Positions 62,356-64,000 of a DNA stretch of 64,000 nt are shown here, one piece after another. The translations under genes and the position numbers were made by a program. The first letter of the stretch is position 1. Each line of letters begins with the position of its first letter. The notes below the pieces were generated by a model. That model was not told where the DNA came from, did no database searches, and saw only the letters and a list, made by a program, of their open reading frames with translations. Source of the DNA: Microbacterium endophyticum (GTDB lineage: Bacteria > Actinomycetota > Actinomycetes > Actinomycetales > Microbacteriaceae); the NCBI RefSeq assembly GCF_011047135.1, contig NZ_CP049255.1, forward strand, positions 2,294,001-2,358,000. The letters are read 5' to 3'.

Positions 62356-63894
62356 GTGGCAGAACCAGTACGCACGCTCGTGCTGTGGGTGCCCGATTGG
62401 CCGATCATCGCGGCAGAGCACAGCGGTATTTTCGACGCTGCCGCACCTGTTGCCGTGGTGGAAAAAAACGCTGTCGTGGCGTGTTCGGCGACGGCCCGAG
62501 CCGAGGGTGTGCGGCGGGGGCAGCGGCGACGTGATGCGCAAGCGCGGTGTCCGCAGCTCACGATCATTGCGACCGATCTCGAACGAGACCACCGGGCTTT
62601 TGCCCCGGCAGTTGCCGCTGTCGAAGAGCGGGCGCCCGGAGTGCAGATTTTGCGTGCGGGGCTGCTGGCGCTTCGCATTCGCGGGCCAGCACGGTATTAC
62701 GGCGGCGAGAGCGAGGCAGCTTCGGTGCTGCGTGAGGCTGTCACGGATCTCGGTATCACCGATGTGCGAGCGGGAGTTGCCGATGGGGTCTTCACCGCTG
62801 AGCGCGCCGCGCGCAACATCACAACAACACAAGTGCCCGTGCACATCGTGCCCCCGGGGGGCTCTGCAAGCTTTTTGGCTCCGATGCCGGTGGCTGTTTT
62901 GGAGGATGCCGAGGTGGCGCTGCTGCTCGGTCGATTGGGCGTGCAGACACTCGGCCAGTTCGCGGGTCTTGACGCATCTCGCGTCGCGGAGCGACTCGGC
63001 CCTCACGGCGAGCGGTTGTTTGCGCTGGCCTCGGGGCGTGATTCCCGCGCTGTCGACCCGCGAACGCCGCCGCCGGAGCTTGATCGAGAGGTCGTTTTCG
63101 AACCGCCCGTTGAGGCTGCAGAACATGTGGCGTTCGGTATCAGGCTCGCGGCATCTGAATTCATCGATGCCCTCGGAGCGCTTGATCTTGTGTGCACCGA
63201 GCTGCGAGTCGAGCTCACGGGAGACCGAGCCGAGCACAGCGAGCGGGTGTGGCTGCATCCGACGGCATTCGATGCTGCGGCGGTGGTCGACCGTGTGAGG
63301 TGGCAACTGAGCGAAGACGCGCAGCACCTGGTGACGGGGGTCGGGCGAGTGCGGCTGTCTCCGGAGGCTGTGGATGCGGCATCCCACCACCACACCGGGC
63401 TCTTCGGCGGTGGCCCCGATGAGCGAGTGCACCATGCGCTTTCTCGGGTACAGGCAATGCTCGGGCACCGTGGGGTCGTGACTCCTGCCGTCGGGGGTGG
63501 GCGCCTACTTGCGGAGCGGCGCGTGCTGGTGCCGTGGGGAGATCGCGCTGTGCTTGCCCGAGAACGTGCGCAGCCGTGGCCTGGGCATCTGCCCGCCCCG
63601 TTGCCGGCGTCGGTGTTTCCGGAACTTCTGCCGGTCGACGTGACAGCTGCCGGAGGTTTTGGCGTTGATGTCGATGAACGCGGCAGTCTCACTGCAGAAC
63701 CGGAGTTGCTGATCGTTCGTGGCAGGCGTTCGCTCATCACCTCGTGGGCGGGCCCATGGCCCGTGATCGAGCGCGAGTGGGACGCCGACCGGGCTCATCT
63801 GACGCATCGCTTTCAGATCGTCGACGACGATCAGCTCGCGTGGTTGCTGGTGTGCACTGGCGGGGTCTGGGCGGCAGAGGCGAGGTATGACTGA
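62356..63894 (+). CDS. imuB: ImuB, Y-family polymerase-like mutasome protein
   Basis: 512 aa from GTG 62356. The N-terminus TLVLWVPDWPIIAAE shows a Y-family fold with the DxD metal site altered, as in inactive ImuB. Further family segments are RAEGVRRGQRRRDAQARCPQ, GPARYYGGESEAASVLREAV, LGVQTLGQFAGLDASRVAER and FGPHGERLF-like FALASGRDSRAV. It brings DnaE2 to damaged sites through the beta clamp. Overlaps dnaE2 start by one base. Confidence 0.92.
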   Translation: MAEPVRTLVLWVPDWPIIAAEHSGIFDAAAPVAVVEKNAVVACSATARAEGVRRGQRRRDAQARCPQLTIIATDLERDHRAFAPAVAAVEERAPGVQILRAGLLALRIRGPARYYGGESEAASVLREAVTDLGITDVRAGVADGVFTAERAARNITTTQVPVHIVPPGGSASFLAPMPVAVLEDAEVALLLGRLGVQTLGQFAGLDASRVAERLGPHGERLFALASGRDSRAVDPRTPPPELDREVVFEPPVEAAEHVAFGIRLAASEFIDALGALDLVCTELRVELTGDRAEHSERVWLHPTAFDAAAVVDRVRWQLSEDAQHLVTGVGRVRLSPEAVDAASHHHTGLFGGGPDERVHHALSRVQAMLGHRGVVTPAVGGGRLLAERRVLVPWGDRAVLARERAQPWPGHLPAPLPASVFPELLPVDVTAAGGFGVDVDERGSLTAEPELLIVRGRRSLITSWAGPWPVIEREWDADRAHLTHRFQIVDDDQLAWLLVCTGGVWAAEARYD

Positions 63895-64000
63895 TGGGGT
63901 TCAATAACCCACCGGTGAGCTGGGCCGAGTTCGAACGAGTGCTGAGCGATTCTGGGCGTGAGAGCGAGCGCCCGCCGGGAGCTGACGGGGGAGACAGCCC
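63894..64000 (+). CDS. dnaE2: DnaE2 error-prone DNA polymerase, N-terminal fragment cut by window edge
   Basis: ATG 63894 shares its A with the imuB stop (TGATG). The visible 35 codons read MGFNNPPVSWAEFERVLSDS and then a Glu/Pro/Gly-rich stretch. The MGFNNPP-W-ELER start is characteristic of actinobacterial DnaE2, the catalytic subunit of the SOS mutasome. The PHP and polymerase domains lie outside the window. Confidence 0.85.
   Translation, partial: MGFNNPPVSWAEFERVLSDSGRESERPPGADGGDS

Noticed and set aside
62224..63468. 414-codon open frame on the complement of imuB
   Set aside because: Antisense to imuB, which has matching start, neighbours and motifs; the translation is Arg/His-rich and without domains.

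Overview
The window reads as a chromosomal segment of a high-GC Gram-positive bacterium of the Microbacteriaceae (Actinomycetota; Microbacterium-like). This rests on gene content rather than a marker gene. It has CarD, SigK/RskA, GlnR, SenX3/RegX3, a bifunctional IspDF, an XPB-type helicase with its partner protein, DUF3263, DUF3027, DUF4032 and DUF2332 proteins, a WXG100 protein, and an ImuA'-ImuB-DnaE2 mutasome. GTG starts and 1-4 nt overlaps between genes are frequent. No rRNA, CRISPR array, insertion sequence or integrase was seen.

Layout. 0-6.4 kb looks accessory. It starts with a truncated DUF222/HNH protein, then a secreted five-repeat Ig-like protein with an Excalibur domain, then a run of small unrecognised membrane proteins and one lipoprotein, ending at the 3' side of a tRNA-Lys gene. 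6.5-8.7 kb holds a fasciclin lipoprotein divergent from sigK-rskA. 8.8-10.5 kb has a conserved hypothetical protein and pabC. 10.5-23.6 kb is rich in phosphate and polymer genes: pstSCAB, a very large Pls/PosA-type single-module NRPS translationally coupled to an M1 metallopeptidase, a convergent phosphopantetheinyl transferase, a MutT1-like Nudix/phosphatase and ppk1. 23.7-30.6 kb has an MFS transporter, glnR, small membrane proteins, a nitrobindin-like protein, a YgfZ-like protein, an FUSC-like protein, gpmA and phoU. 30.7-38.6 kb has senX3-regX3, a lipoprotein, carD, ispDF, a GNAT, cysS, rlmB and an NAD-binding protein. 38.6-46.3 kb has a DUF4032 protein, an orphan MsiK/UgpC-type sugar ABC ATPase, a DsbA-like protein without its CXXC, tRNA-Thr, transporters, msrB and others. 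46.4-51.4 kb has a cold-shock protein, CIRCE-controlled groEL, a WXG100 protein and a two-component system. 51.5-56.3 kb has XPB, its partner and a CSD-DUF3027 pair. 56.3-64 kb has serC, a DtxR-family regulator, an M23 peptidase, an HNH nuclease, a marR/eamA divergent pair with clear operators, and the SOS mutasome running off the right edge.

How the parts fit. Phosphate uptake (PstSCAB), polyphosphate synthesis (Ppk1), PhoU and the phosphate-sensing SenX3-RegX3 pair lie within about 22 kb. A textbook PHO box (GTTCACC direct repeats 11 bp apart) lies between pstS and the NRPS gene, and a weaker one lies at ppk1. The NRPS adenylation domain carries specificity residues that I read as D-A-E-S-I-G-T-V-V-K, close to the published lysine code. 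With six transmembrane segments and three C-terminal domains, this suggests an epsilon-poly-lysine-type cationic homopolymer synthetase. The coupled M1 peptidase and nearby Sfp-type transferase would complete a synthesis, trimming and activation module. This is the most interesting candidate system in the window.
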